Position numbers and translations under genes: made by a program | Assembly: GCF_024305175.1 (NCBI RefSeq) | Contig: NZ_JAMWYY010000003.1 | Location: 52,629 to 116,628, forward strand | Direction: 5' to 3' | DNA length: 64,000 nt | Source of the DNA: Flavobacterium sp. | GTDB lineage: Bacteria; Bacteroidota; Bacteroidia; Flavobacteriales; Flavobacteriaceae | Notes under the pieces: model-generated | The model's input: the letters and a program-made list of their open reading frames with translations, nothing else | What the model was told of the DNA's origin: nothing | The model's database searches: none | Part shown: positions 28,577-37,108 of the stretch, piece by piece | How the letters are laid out: every line of letters begins with the position of its first letter | How positions within the stretch are numbered: the stretch's first letter is position 1

Positions 28577-30235
28577 ATGAGAGTAAATTTTGCGGGAGCC
28601 ATCCTATTTCTTCTTCTACCTTACTGTCTCTGGGGCCAAAAGCCCCGGGAGCAAAAAATATCGTATGACAGTTTGGTCGAGCATATCGAAATGTACCAGG
28701 GAACACCCAAGGTATGGGTCTACCTGAATGAATACCTTGCAAAGGCAAAAAAGGAAAAGGACTGGCCCCATGTAGTAGCTGCATATCAGGAAATAATGCA
28801 CGAGTGTGATGAAAGCAGGCGCCTGTTGTACGCCGACAGTATGATTATTGCAGCGAAGAAATCTGCAGATAAGGATTTGATCGGTTCAGCGTATCTCTCC
28901 AAAGGTGTAGTGTACTACCAGCATAAATGCCATCGCTCAGCTTTGGATAATTATCTTGTGGCCAACCGTTACCTCCTCCAAACGAAAGATCAATATCTGA
29001 TACACAAAGTAAAATACAGTATCGCGCAGATAAAATACTATTTGGGCTATTATAATGAAGCGATATCTTTATTCAGGCAATGTGTTGAGTACTACCGGGA
29101 CAACGATCCCATCCCCTATCTTATTTCCCTGCACAGCTTAAGCCTGTGCTATACATATACCGGAAATTTGGCTCTGGCAGAAAACACCAGCGAATCCGCC
29201 GTTGCTGAAAGCAAGCGCCTTGGGGTTAAGCTTCTGCTCCCATACATTGAAATGGCCGACGGAATTAATGATTACAAAAGAAACAGGTTTAATGATGCCA
29301 TTACACATCTGGACTATTCACTGCCGGAACTGCGCAAGGCAGACGACTTCGCCAACGAGGCCGTAGCAAATTTTTACCTTGGCAAGGCCTACTACGGAAA
29401 AGGAGAGACAAAAAGAGCTATAGGCTACTTCCTTAAAGTAGACAGTGCGTTTGTTGCCAGGCAATATATCAGGCCAGACCTGCGGGAAAGTTATGAATAC
29501 CTTATCAGGTACTATAACATAAAAAAGGTCCCTGCATTGGAGTTAAAGTATATTGACAGGCTTTTAAGTGCAGATAGCATCTTAAATCTAAGGTTTCGTT
29601 ACTTGGTTTCAAAGGTTCACAAGGAATATGACACCGCACATTTGCTCGCGGAAAAAGAAAGGCTGCAAGCCAGCTTATCAAGGAGCTGTTATTACGGATG
29701 GATGATCAAAGTGCTGTTGATGGTTGTACTTATAGCTGCAATAATCATTGTGAGGCGATACCTCAGGCTGCGTAAGCTCTATAAACAGAGATTTGAAGTC
29801 CTATTAAAAAAAGACCTGTTGCAAGAACCTGAGCCGATAATCAGTGATAATGCGGAGCTGGATATAAATCCTGCCATCGTGCAAAATATAATTACAAAGC
29901 TACAGGATTTCGAGAGAAAGAAAGGCTTTCTTAAAAAGGATCTCACTGCCACAAAGCTTGCCGAAAACTTTGATACCAATTACAAATACCTTTCAAAAGT
30001 GATACGTCATCAAAAGCAAAAGAGCTTTGTCAATTATATCAACGACCTTAGGATCGATTACCTGGTAAATCGATTAAAGGCAGAGCCACTTCTGAAGAGA
30101 TATACAAATGGTGCTTTGGCTGAGGAATCAGGGTTTAGCACGGCGCAGCATTTTGTGACGGCGTTTAAGAAGAGGACGGGGATATCACCAGGATATTTTG
30201 TAGGAGAGTTACAAAAAGAAATCATTCGTAATTAA
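28577..30235 (+). CDS. TPR-containing membrane-anchored AraC-type HTH regulator
   Basis: Signal peptide, TPR-like repeats, TM (WMIKVLLMVVLIAAIIIV), C-terminal AraC HTH (DLTATKLAENFDTNYKYLSKVIRHQKQKSFVNYINDLRIDYL...). Confidence 0.85.
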   Translation: MRVNFAGAILFLLLPYCLWGQKPREQKISYDSLVEHIEMYQGTPKVWVYLNEYLAKAKKEKDWPHVVAAYQEIMHECDESRRLLYADSMIIAAKKSADKDLIGSAYLSKGVVYYQHKCHRSALDNYLVANRYLLQTKDQYLIHKVKYSIAQIKYYLGYYNEAISLFRQCVEYYRDNDPIPYLISLHSLSLCYTYTGNLALAENTSESAVAESKRLGVKLLLPYIEMADGINDYKRNRFNDAITHLDYSLPELRKADDFANEAVANFYLGKAYYGKGETKRAIGYFLKVDSAFVARQYIRPDLRESYEYLIRYYNIKKVPALELKYIDRLLSADSILNLRFRYLVSKVHKEYDTAHLLAEKERLQASLSRSCYYGWMIKVLLMVVLIAAIIIVRRYLRLRKLYKQRFEVLLKKDLLQEPEPIISDNAELDINPAIVQNIITKLQDFERKKGFLKKDLTATKLAENFDTNYKYLSKVIRHQKQKSFVNYINDLRIDYLVNRLKAEPLLKRYTNGALAEESGFSTAQHFVTAFKKRTGISPGYFVGELQKEIIRN

Positions 30236-30346
30236 ACAATACAGCCAAATCAACATCCAATATAGCCCATCAGTAAGTCATTGCTATTGATACATTATTA
30301 TTTTACATTATATTCGCGTATATTTCTTTTTACATATATTTTTTCA

Positions 30347-31729
30347 ATGGATATAACTGCCAAATTGTGGTCTTTTTGTCATATCTTAAGGCAAGATGGC
30401 GTAGACAATGCTGACTATATAGAACAATTAACCTATCTCCTTTTTTTAAAAATGGCTGATGAAAGTGGTATATCTGTCCCTCAAAATTGCCAATGGAGTA
30501 ATCTCATAACGAGAGAGGGAGAAGAATTGAAGAAGTATTATGAACAGCTCCTACTGAATTTAAAAAAAGAGAAGGGAATTTTGGGACAAATTTTCCAAGA
30601 ACCAATTGCTAAAATCAAGAATCCGGTAAGTTTAAAGAAAATTGTAGACGGTATCGAGGCAATTGGGTGGACAGAATTGGAAAAAGATGTACAAGGAGAA
30701 GCATTTGAAGGACTACTGGACAAGATAGCTAATGAGGGGAAAAAGGGTGCCGGACAATTTTTTACTCCAAGACCACTCATCCAAGCAATCGTTGAAGTTG
30801 TGAGGCCTAATCCCTTGGAGAAAAAAGATTTTAAAATTTCTGATGTTGCCTGCGGCACAGCAGGCTTCTTAACCATGGCAGTAGATTGGGCGAAGAAAAA
30901 TACTAATCATAGTGAACTAGCTAAAATCAAAAACAAATCATACTATGGCCAAGAGCTTGTGGTGAGACCATATCGTTTGGCTTTAATGAATTTGTTTCTA
31001 CATGGTATTATTCCAAATCTAACTTTGGGAGATTCGATATACAGCCCCGTCGAACATAAATACAAGTTTGATTGCATAATAACTAATCCACCATTTGGCA
31101 CTCGTGGTGTTTCGGGATCTCCAAAAATAAGAAAGTTCATGGTGGACACTAGTAACATTCAAATAAATTTTATTCAACATATAAATGAAGTGTTGGCAGT
31201 TAATGGACGTGCAGCAATTGTTTTACCGGACAGTAGCCTAACTGATAGTAAAGCTAAAGAAGTATGGAAAAATATTTTACAAGATGGTCATTGCAATTTG
31301 CATACTATTTTAAAACTACCCAAAGGCACCTTTAATCCATATGCCGCTGGAGTAAAAGCTTGTGTAGTCTTTCTTCAAAAAGGTATGCCAACAAAAGAAT
31401 TATGGGTATACGATGCAAGAACTGACGTCCAAGACGTAACGAAAACCTCCCGCCCACTACAATACGATTTACACTTCGCGGACTTTGTGAAATCATATGG
31501 CCAAAAATATGACGGAACAGGCTTCAGAGAAGAATCAAATAGATTTAAAAAATATACTTTTCAGCAAGTCGTGGAAAGAGGTTATGACTTATCGTTTACT
31601 AACATTTTTGAACCTGAAAAACTGGAGGATCCATCATTTTATTTAGAAAAGCTCATAGGAAATTATCAAGAGCAACTCACATCATTACAAGCTTTAAAAG
31701 AACTATTAAATGTGAAAGGTGATGCGTAA
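30347..31729 (+). CDS. hsdM: Type I restriction-modification DNA methyltransferase subunit (HsdM)
   Basis: GKKGAGQFFTPRPLIQAIVEVV, DVACGTAGFLTMA, FDCIITNPPFG (NPPF); start at ATG 30347 (MDITAKLW). Confidence 0.96.
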   Translation: MDITAKLWSFCHILRQDGVDNADYIEQLTYLLFLKMADESGISVPQNCQWSNLITREGEELKKYYEQLLLNLKKEKGILGQIFQEPIAKIKNPVSLKKIVDGIEAIGWTELEKDVQGEAFEGLLDKIANEGKKGAGQFFTPRPLIQAIVEVVRPNPLEKKDFKISDVACGTAGFLTMAVDWAKKNTNHSELAKIKNKSYYGQELVVRPYRLALMNLFLHGIIPNLTLGDSIYSPVEHKYKFDCIITNPPFGTRGVSGSPKIRKFMVDTSNIQINFIQHINEVLAVNGRAAIVLPDSSLTDSKAKEVWKNILQDGHCNLHTILKLPKGTFNPYAAGVKACVVFLQKGMPTKELWVYDARTDVQDVTKTSRPLQYDLHFADFVKSYGQKYDGTGFREESNRFKKYTFQQVVERGYDLSFTNIFEPEKLEDPSFYLEKLIGNYQEQLTSLQALKELLNVKGDA

Positions 31730-33437
31730 TTTTCTGTTTAAAATAGACTTAAGAGATATTTTATTTGTCCAAAAAGGAACAAAACCATCCATACTACGGA
31801 AAAAAAACTTCGATAAAGCCGTTCCTTATCTTGATATCCATGCCCTGGAAAATTTTGAAATTCGTGAATACACATATGCAGAACTCGGCAATATTGCTAA
31901 TAACTCTGATGTTCTTATGGTATGGGATGGTTCTAGATCAGGGTTGTGCTTTTTGGGTCAACATGGTGCTATAGGCTCAACTTTAATGCGACTGACGCCT
32001 ATTGAGTTCAACACAAAATATGTATATTATTTTATCAAAAGTAAGTTTCAATTTATAAATAAAAATACGAAAGGCAACAGTATCCCACATGTCGATCCAG
32101 ACGTACTTCTTGATTTAAAGATACCATATGTTCCGATTACGGAGCAGGTAGATATCGTTAAAGAAATTGAGCTTAAACTTAATAACAGTAAACACATATT
32201 TAATTTTCAGAAGAAGCAATTTATTAATAGCCTGAAATCCAATGTTAGTTATGATTCCAAAAACACGGATATAGATATCGACATTATAAAACATCTACAA
32301 AATTTTAAGCAATCGGTTCTTAGACAAGCTTATTCCGGCGAGTTATCCTCGGAATATAGAAAATCCCTGACTGATGCTTCAAATTTCAGCAGTGAGAGCT
32401 ATGAACAGTATCTGTCCGAATTTAGCGTGCCGGATAGTTGGAAATGGAATAACTTCAAAAATATCTCTCAAATTAGCGTAGGTGCTACGCCGAAACGTAG
32501 TGTTAAAGCCTATTGGGGTGGACACATACCATGGGTTAGCAGTGGAGAAGTAAATAATTCCTTTATAAATGCTAGCAAAGAAAAAATAACAAAATTAGCC
32601 GTTGAAAGTACCAATCTCAAATTGTTAAGTAAAGGTACTATACTGATGGCTATGGTAGGAGAAGGCAAAACGAGGGGACAAGTTGGGCTTCTAAAAATAG
32701 AGGCATGCACAAATCAAAATGTTTGTGCAATAACCTTAAACGATGGTATAGACCCTCTCTTTGTCTTTTACTATTTGCAAATGAAATATTTAGAAATCAG
32801 AAATGAATCCATTAATGCTAGATCAAGTAGCAGTCAATCGGCCTTAAATAGCATTATTGTTGGCAATCTAAACATTTGTTTACCTAGTTATGAAGAGCAG
32901 AAATTTATTTCGCAAAAGATTGAAAAAATTTTAAAGATTGTTGATAAGCTACAAATTGATTTTAATCAGGCACAATTAGAAATGGAAAATCTGGAACTTG
33001 CAATTTTGAGTGAAGCTTACATTGGGAGCTACGATGAGCCTAATTCGGTAAAACATGATTTTGAAAAGTTGCTTAAAGCAATTGAAACGACAAAGACTAG
33101 GATTGAAGAGGATAGAAACAATATTCGAAAAGTCCAGGCAAAATTTAAAAAAGAGCACTTTATGAAAAATATTAAAGAAAATATTATTTCGGAAATTAAG
33201 AAAGAAGCTTATATTACATTACAAGGTAAAGACATTTCAAATGATGACAAGATAAACTTATTTGAAAGTCTAAATTCAAGTATACCGGACATGGATTTTG
33301 ATGATTTTTCAAAAGCTTTCTTAGAACTAGCACAGGAAAAACTATTTAAGAATGATCCTGATCCTTTTTTTATTGCAAAAAGCGTTAATGGCAAACTGGT
33401 TCATACAATAATTAATTATGAAAATTCAGTATCTTAA
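31722..33437 (+). CDS. hsdS: Type I specificity subunit (HsdS) with two target recognition domains plus ~120 aa C-terminal extension
   Basis: Two TRD plus coiled-coil repeats (KQSVLRQAYSGEL; ELAILSEAYIGS); overlaps hsdM. Confidence 0.92.
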   Translation: MRNFLFKIDLRDILFVQKGTKPSILRKKNFDKAVPYLDIHALENFEIREYTYAELGNIANNSDVLMVWDGSRSGLCFLGQHGAIGSTLMRLTPIEFNTKYVYYFIKSKFQFINKNTKGNSIPHVDPDVLLDLKIPYVPITEQVDIVKEIELKLNNSKHIFNFQKKQFINSLKSNVSYDSKNTDIDIDIIKHLQNFKQSVLRQAYSGELSSEYRKSLTDASNFSSESYEQYLSEFSVPDSWKWNNFKNISQISVGATPKRSVKAYWGGHIPWVSSGEVNNSFINASKEKITKLAVESTNLKLLSKGTILMAMVGEGKTRGQVGLLKIEACTNQNVCAITLNDGIDPLFVFYYLQMKYLEIRNESINARSSSSQSALNSIIVGNLNICLPSYEEQKFISQKIEKILKIVDKLQIDFNQAQLEMENLELAILSEAYIGSYDEPNSVKHDFEKLLKAIETTKTRIEEDRNNIRKVQAKFKKEHFMKNIKENIISEIKKEAYITLQGKDISNDDKINLFESLNSSIPDMDFDDFSKAFLELAQEKLFKNDPDPFFIAKSVNGKLVHTIINYENSVS

Positions 33438-35088
33438 ACTTTTAAATAAATATCGAAGCCTAGAGCCATTCGAGTATCAATTTTTAAAGCATCCTTTATT
33501 GCTAGATAAGATTGATCCTATCTGTTTGGTTGGCTTGAATGGAAGTGGAAAATCGAACTTCTTAGAACTACTATCTGATATATTCTATGAGATTGAGGTA
33601 TACTTTCTCTATACACACAAGTTATACTTAAATAACAGCCCCAAATACTTTCCATATTCAGATAACAAATCAAAAACCAGTATTCTGTTTCATATAGAAT
33701 ATGAAATTACTGTAAAACAGAAGCGTGAGACCATAAGGATAATTCGTACTCGTGAGAGAGATGAAATTAAGTTTTATAGAAAGAGCATTAAAAAAAATTC
33801 ATTACAAAAAGATGATTTTGTCAAAGTCAATGCCCTTAACGCCAGAGATTATATTCCCTTAACCGTTGCTTATACTTCCGGATTAAATGATTTACTTACT
33901 CTACCTTATGTAGATTTGCAAGACTATTATGCGGAACAAGTAGCTAATGAAGCCATTTCTAGTGTAAATCCTGCACAAAAAATTCTATCACCGAATCTTT
34001 TATTACTTAATTACGATTCAAATGCCGCAATTGTCGTGTCAAATTTCATTCTTGCTGAAACAAATAAGCAGGAAATTTTCACTAACAATCTTAGGGTGTC
34101 CGGAATGAATACTTTTCGTATAGTAATTAGATTACATAAGCTTTATGGAAACAAAAAAGTACAAATAACCCAAGAACTTAACACTTACATTGAACAGTTG
34201 AAAGATTGCGCAACGCTCGCAAACATCAGTATTGATGACGTAAAAGGCAATGAATATGTATTTGACTTTCTCGTGAACAAAATAACGATAAATTTATTTA
34301 AAGATAAGTTTGGCAATGTCCAAAATTTATTTGAGGCATTAACCAAACTAAATTTGTTAAATACACTATGTATTCAAAAAAAATATAAAGACTTACTAAG
34401 AAAAAAGAGGGAGAAAGGACAACTTATCAAATTTCCACAGATTGCCTCTCTTGATAAAATCTTTAGTATTGAGAACATCGAACTAGTTCTCAAGCACCCT
34501 GAGGTGAGAACAGAGTATGAAAAAATAAGTGATGGCGAGCATCAATTTATTCATATCTTGGGCGGAATCCTACTTTTTGATACTAAGAAGGCAGATAGAG
34601 ATATTCTATATCTTTTAGATGAACCTGATACTCATTTTAATCCTTTATGGCGGAGTGACTTCTTTTATCAGATGGACAAAGTATTAGCGAATAAAAATGT
34701 AGAGTTCGTCGTGACTACTCATTCGCCGTTCATATTGTCTGACTGTCACGGCTATAATGTCTTTAAATTTAAAAGAACCGAGGGTAAAGTAACCTTTTCA
34801 AGGGTTGAAAAAGAAACATATGGAGCGACTTATGAAAACGTTACGGAAAGCTTATTTGATCCCAACGATGATGATTACAAGCACTTTGATAGTCGAATCG
34901 CAAAACTGGCATTTTTAGATATTGAAAAACTCCACAGCGAAATTGCTGAAATTGATAGCCATCAGCAATGGATCGAAAAGAGAGAGAATTTTTTAAGTAG
35001 AATTCGTATGCTCGGCGAATCAGTTGACAGATTATATCTTCTCGATGAGTTTTCAAAGTGTGACCAGAAATTTAAAGAAGAGGTCTAG
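33418..35088 (+). CDS. AAA/ABC-type (SMC/PtuA-like) ATPase associated with the restriction operon
   Basis: Walker A GLNGSGKSNFLELL; signature-like ISDGEHQFIHILGG; Walker B ILYLLDEPDTHFNP; VVTTHSPFILSD H-loop. Confidence 0.9.
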   Translation: MKIQYLKLLNKYRSLEPFEYQFLKHPLLLDKIDPICLVGLNGSGKSNFLELLSDIFYEIEVYFLYTHKLYLNNSPKYFPYSDNKSKTSILFHIEYEITVKQKRETIRIIRTRERDEIKFYRKSIKKNSLQKDDFVKVNALNARDYIPLTVAYTSGLNDLLTLPYVDLQDYYAEQVANEAISSVNPAQKILSPNLLLLNYDSNAAIVVSNFILAETNKQEIFTNNLRVSGMNTFRIVIRLHKLYGNKKVQITQELNTYIEQLKDCATLANISIDDVKGNEYVFDFLVNKITINLFKDKFGNVQNLFEALTKLNLLNTLCIQKKYKDLLRKKREKGQLIKFPQIASLDKIFSIENIELVLKHPEVRTEYEKISDGEHQFIHILGGILLFDTKKADRDILYLLDEPDTHFNPLWRSDFFYQMDKVLANKNVEFVVTTHSPFILSDCHGYNVFKFKRTEGKVTFSRVEKETYGATYENVTESLFDPNDDDYKHFDSRIAKLAFLDIEKLHSEIAEIDSHQQWIEKRENFLSRIRMLGESVDRLYLLDEFSKCDQKFKEEV

Positions 35089-35090
35089 CT

Positions 35091-36278
35091 ATGTTATTTT
35101 ACTTACAATTTAAAAATCACGATATTGAAAAATTACAAGATCTGATTAAATTTTTTTTTGATAAAGTCCAGTCATCTAATCCTACATCCTTTAGTAGTAA
35201 GATATTATTTCCGCAATGGTATAGTGATCCGCCGGTACATAGGATGACAGTATTGGAAAAGCTGCTTAAAGAATTTCTAACTTTTGACGATGCCACTAAA
35301 AATAGAATTATAGATGCTTTCAACCGAAGTTTAGATATAAAAAGACTATTCGATGATACTACACTGAGTATTGATACAGCTAAAGATTTTAATAACATCG
35401 TTTGGAAAACTATAAATGATAAAAAAGGTAATACAAAACAACTCTCAATTGCCGATTTCTTATCTGAACTTTTCAATCATCTATATAGTAGTCAACTTGG
35501 AAAAAAGGACAGTTCATTTTGCAAAAAAATTAAATCGGATTTAGGTGAATTCTACAGGTTATTTGTCCAGGAAAATTCAATAAATTATGTGGAATACATG
35601 GTTTGCCCGTATTGTGGTCTTGAAAAAATGCGGGATGAAATGAGCATTCGGAAACCTGATCACGATCACCTTTTGCCAAAGGGGAACGACTTGTTTGTAT
35701 TTGCTGCAATAAATTCTAAAAATCTTTTTCCTTCAGGTACCGACTGTAATCTAGTAAAAGATACTAAACAATTACTTTACTCTGATGATTTCAAGACTAG
35801 ATGTACAGCATTCTATCCCTATAACTCGCAGCCACATCCATTTGAAGAGATGGTCTTTTCGTTAAATTGCTTAGAATTACCAAATATAAATAATAGCTAT
35901 AAGGGAAATTGGTCGGTCGAAATAGAACCCAAAAATGCAGCAGACACAATTATCAGAGATAAAATTGAGTCTTGGGATAGAGTATTTAATATTAAGGCCA
36001 GGTATAAGAGGATAATTAGTATAGGAAATAAAGCATTGATAGACAAAGAACTTCAGCTAACTAGACTTACCAATACTGAAGAATTAAAAAAGAAGTTGGA
36101 ATCCCAAATAGAGCGATTGCCTATTAACTATTTTATGCTAAGCACCGAATTAGAAGTCATTACAAGAAGAATCTTTTTCCAATGGGCAATAGAGGAAATA
36201 AGTTATTTGCAGGAGCTAATTGATTTAAACATCAAAAACAATTTTGCTACTCAAGTAGATCTCAGCTTTGTGGCTTAG
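35091..36278 (+). CDS. HNH-type nuclease (PtuB-like)
   Basis: CPYCGLEKMRDEMSIRKPDHDHLLPKG...NLFPSGTDCNLVKDTK reads as an HNH fold; 2-nt gap from the ATPase gene. Confidence 0.78.
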   Translation: MLFYLQFKNHDIEKLQDLIKFFFDKVQSSNPTSFSSKILFPQWYSDPPVHRMTVLEKLLKEFLTFDDATKNRIIDAFNRSLDIKRLFDDTTLSIDTAKDFNNIVWKTINDKKGNTKQLSIADFLSELFNHLYSSQLGKKDSSFCKKIKSDLGEFYRLFVQENSINYVEYMVCPYCGLEKMRDEMSIRKPDHDHLLPKGNDLFVFAAINSKNLFPSGTDCNLVKDTKQLLYSDDFKTRCTAFYPYNSQPHPFEEMVFSLNCLELPNINNSYKGNWSVEIEPKNAADTIIRDKIESWDRVFNIKARYKRIISIGNKALIDKELQLTRLTNTEELKKKLESQIERLPINYFMLSTELEVITRRIFFQWAIEEISYLQELIDLNIKNNFATQVDLSFVA

Positions 36279-36279
36279 A

Positions 36280-36501
36280 TTAAATTCCTAATGATTTAAA
36301 AAACTCAAAAAGTTTGATTTCTCTTGCTTCACAAATCTTCATTAGTGTTATCAGACTTATTTGATAATCTTTATCATTTTTAATCCTTCTTACCGTCTTT
36401 TCATCTATATTGTGCTCAGTTGCAAAATAATTTTGCGATTCAGCTTTATCCACCCATTCCCGGGCAATATATTCAACAATTAAACGATTTTTATCCTTCA
36501 T
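36280..36501 (-). CDS. Small HTH (Cro/CI-like) DNA-binding protein
   Basis: SQNYFATEHNIDEKTVRRIKNDKDYQISLITLMKICEAREIKLFEFF. Confidence 0.75.
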   Translation of the reverse strand: MKDKNRLIVEYIAREWVDKAESQNYFATEHNIDEKTVRRIKNDKDYQISLITLMKICEAREIKLFEFFKSLGI

Positions 36502-36585
36502 ATTAACAAAGGAACCTGTTAAAAATTAAATTTATTCGGACTGAAATCCGAATTATTAAATATTTTGCTATATTTGCTATAGATA

Positions 36586-36765
36586 ATATATTTGCGATAC
36601 TTCAAATAATATGAAGCATTCGCTTTGAACCCCGGACGGAAAACTGGTAATTTTTAGCAACGGGATGATAAGTGTAAATGCTCACGCCATATATGGCGTG
36701 GGCTCACTTATTGTTGCAGGGTATACCAGTACCTCCGTTCGATAAGTTGAGTTTAAACCCACGCC
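36586..36765 (+). ncRNA. Candidate structured RNA with mutually exclusive stems
   Basis: Bacteroidota-type -7 TATATTTG near 36588; nested stems acgga/tccgt, actggta/taccagt, gcaac/gttgc, ataagtg/cacttat and palindrome cacgccatatatggcgtg; alternative 3' arm ataagttgag..cccacgcc. Confidence 0.5.
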
Positions 36766-36840
36766 TCCTTTTTAAGGATGGCCTCTTCTACTCTACTTAT
36801 TTCTTAGCAATGTTTTTGTGTCGCGTGGTAGTAATACTTC

Positions 36841-36996
36841 ATGATGGACGCGTATAAGAAAAATCATTTTTCTATCCTTTCAGGTTCATATTCTTTGGAC
36901 CCTGCGCACCATGCCGCAATACCCGGAGCAGACTTCGGCCGTATTGGTAAAATAATAGCTAAACCATTATTAACCAGTAAATACGTGTGCCCATGA
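36841..36996 (+). CDS. Possible 51-aa smORF (MMDAYKKNHFSILSGSYSLDPAHHAAIPGADFGRIGKIIAKPLLTSKYVCP)
   Basis: Hand translation; ORF bounded by upstream stop; lies between RNA candidate and susC. Confidence 0.3.
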   Translation: MMDAYKKNHFSILSGSYSLDPAHHAAIPGADFGRIGKIIAKPLLTSKYVCP

Positions 36997-37108
36997 GAAA
37001 CTGACCAAACTAGCCAAACACAAATAAAAAACCTTCTGCTGCTACTTGGCGGTGCGGGCAGAAGGCTCGAGAAAACAAAACTTTCGTTTCATTTAACAAT
37101 TCAAAATT

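Noticed and set aside
31722-33437. Possible shufflon-type phase-variable HsdS
   Set aside because: Only one hsdS copy; I saw no inverted partial hsdS copies or local recombinase next to it.
36586-36765. Retron-type msr/msd RNA
   Set aside because: Structured RNA lies near a defence operon but there is no reverse transcriptase ORF nearby.
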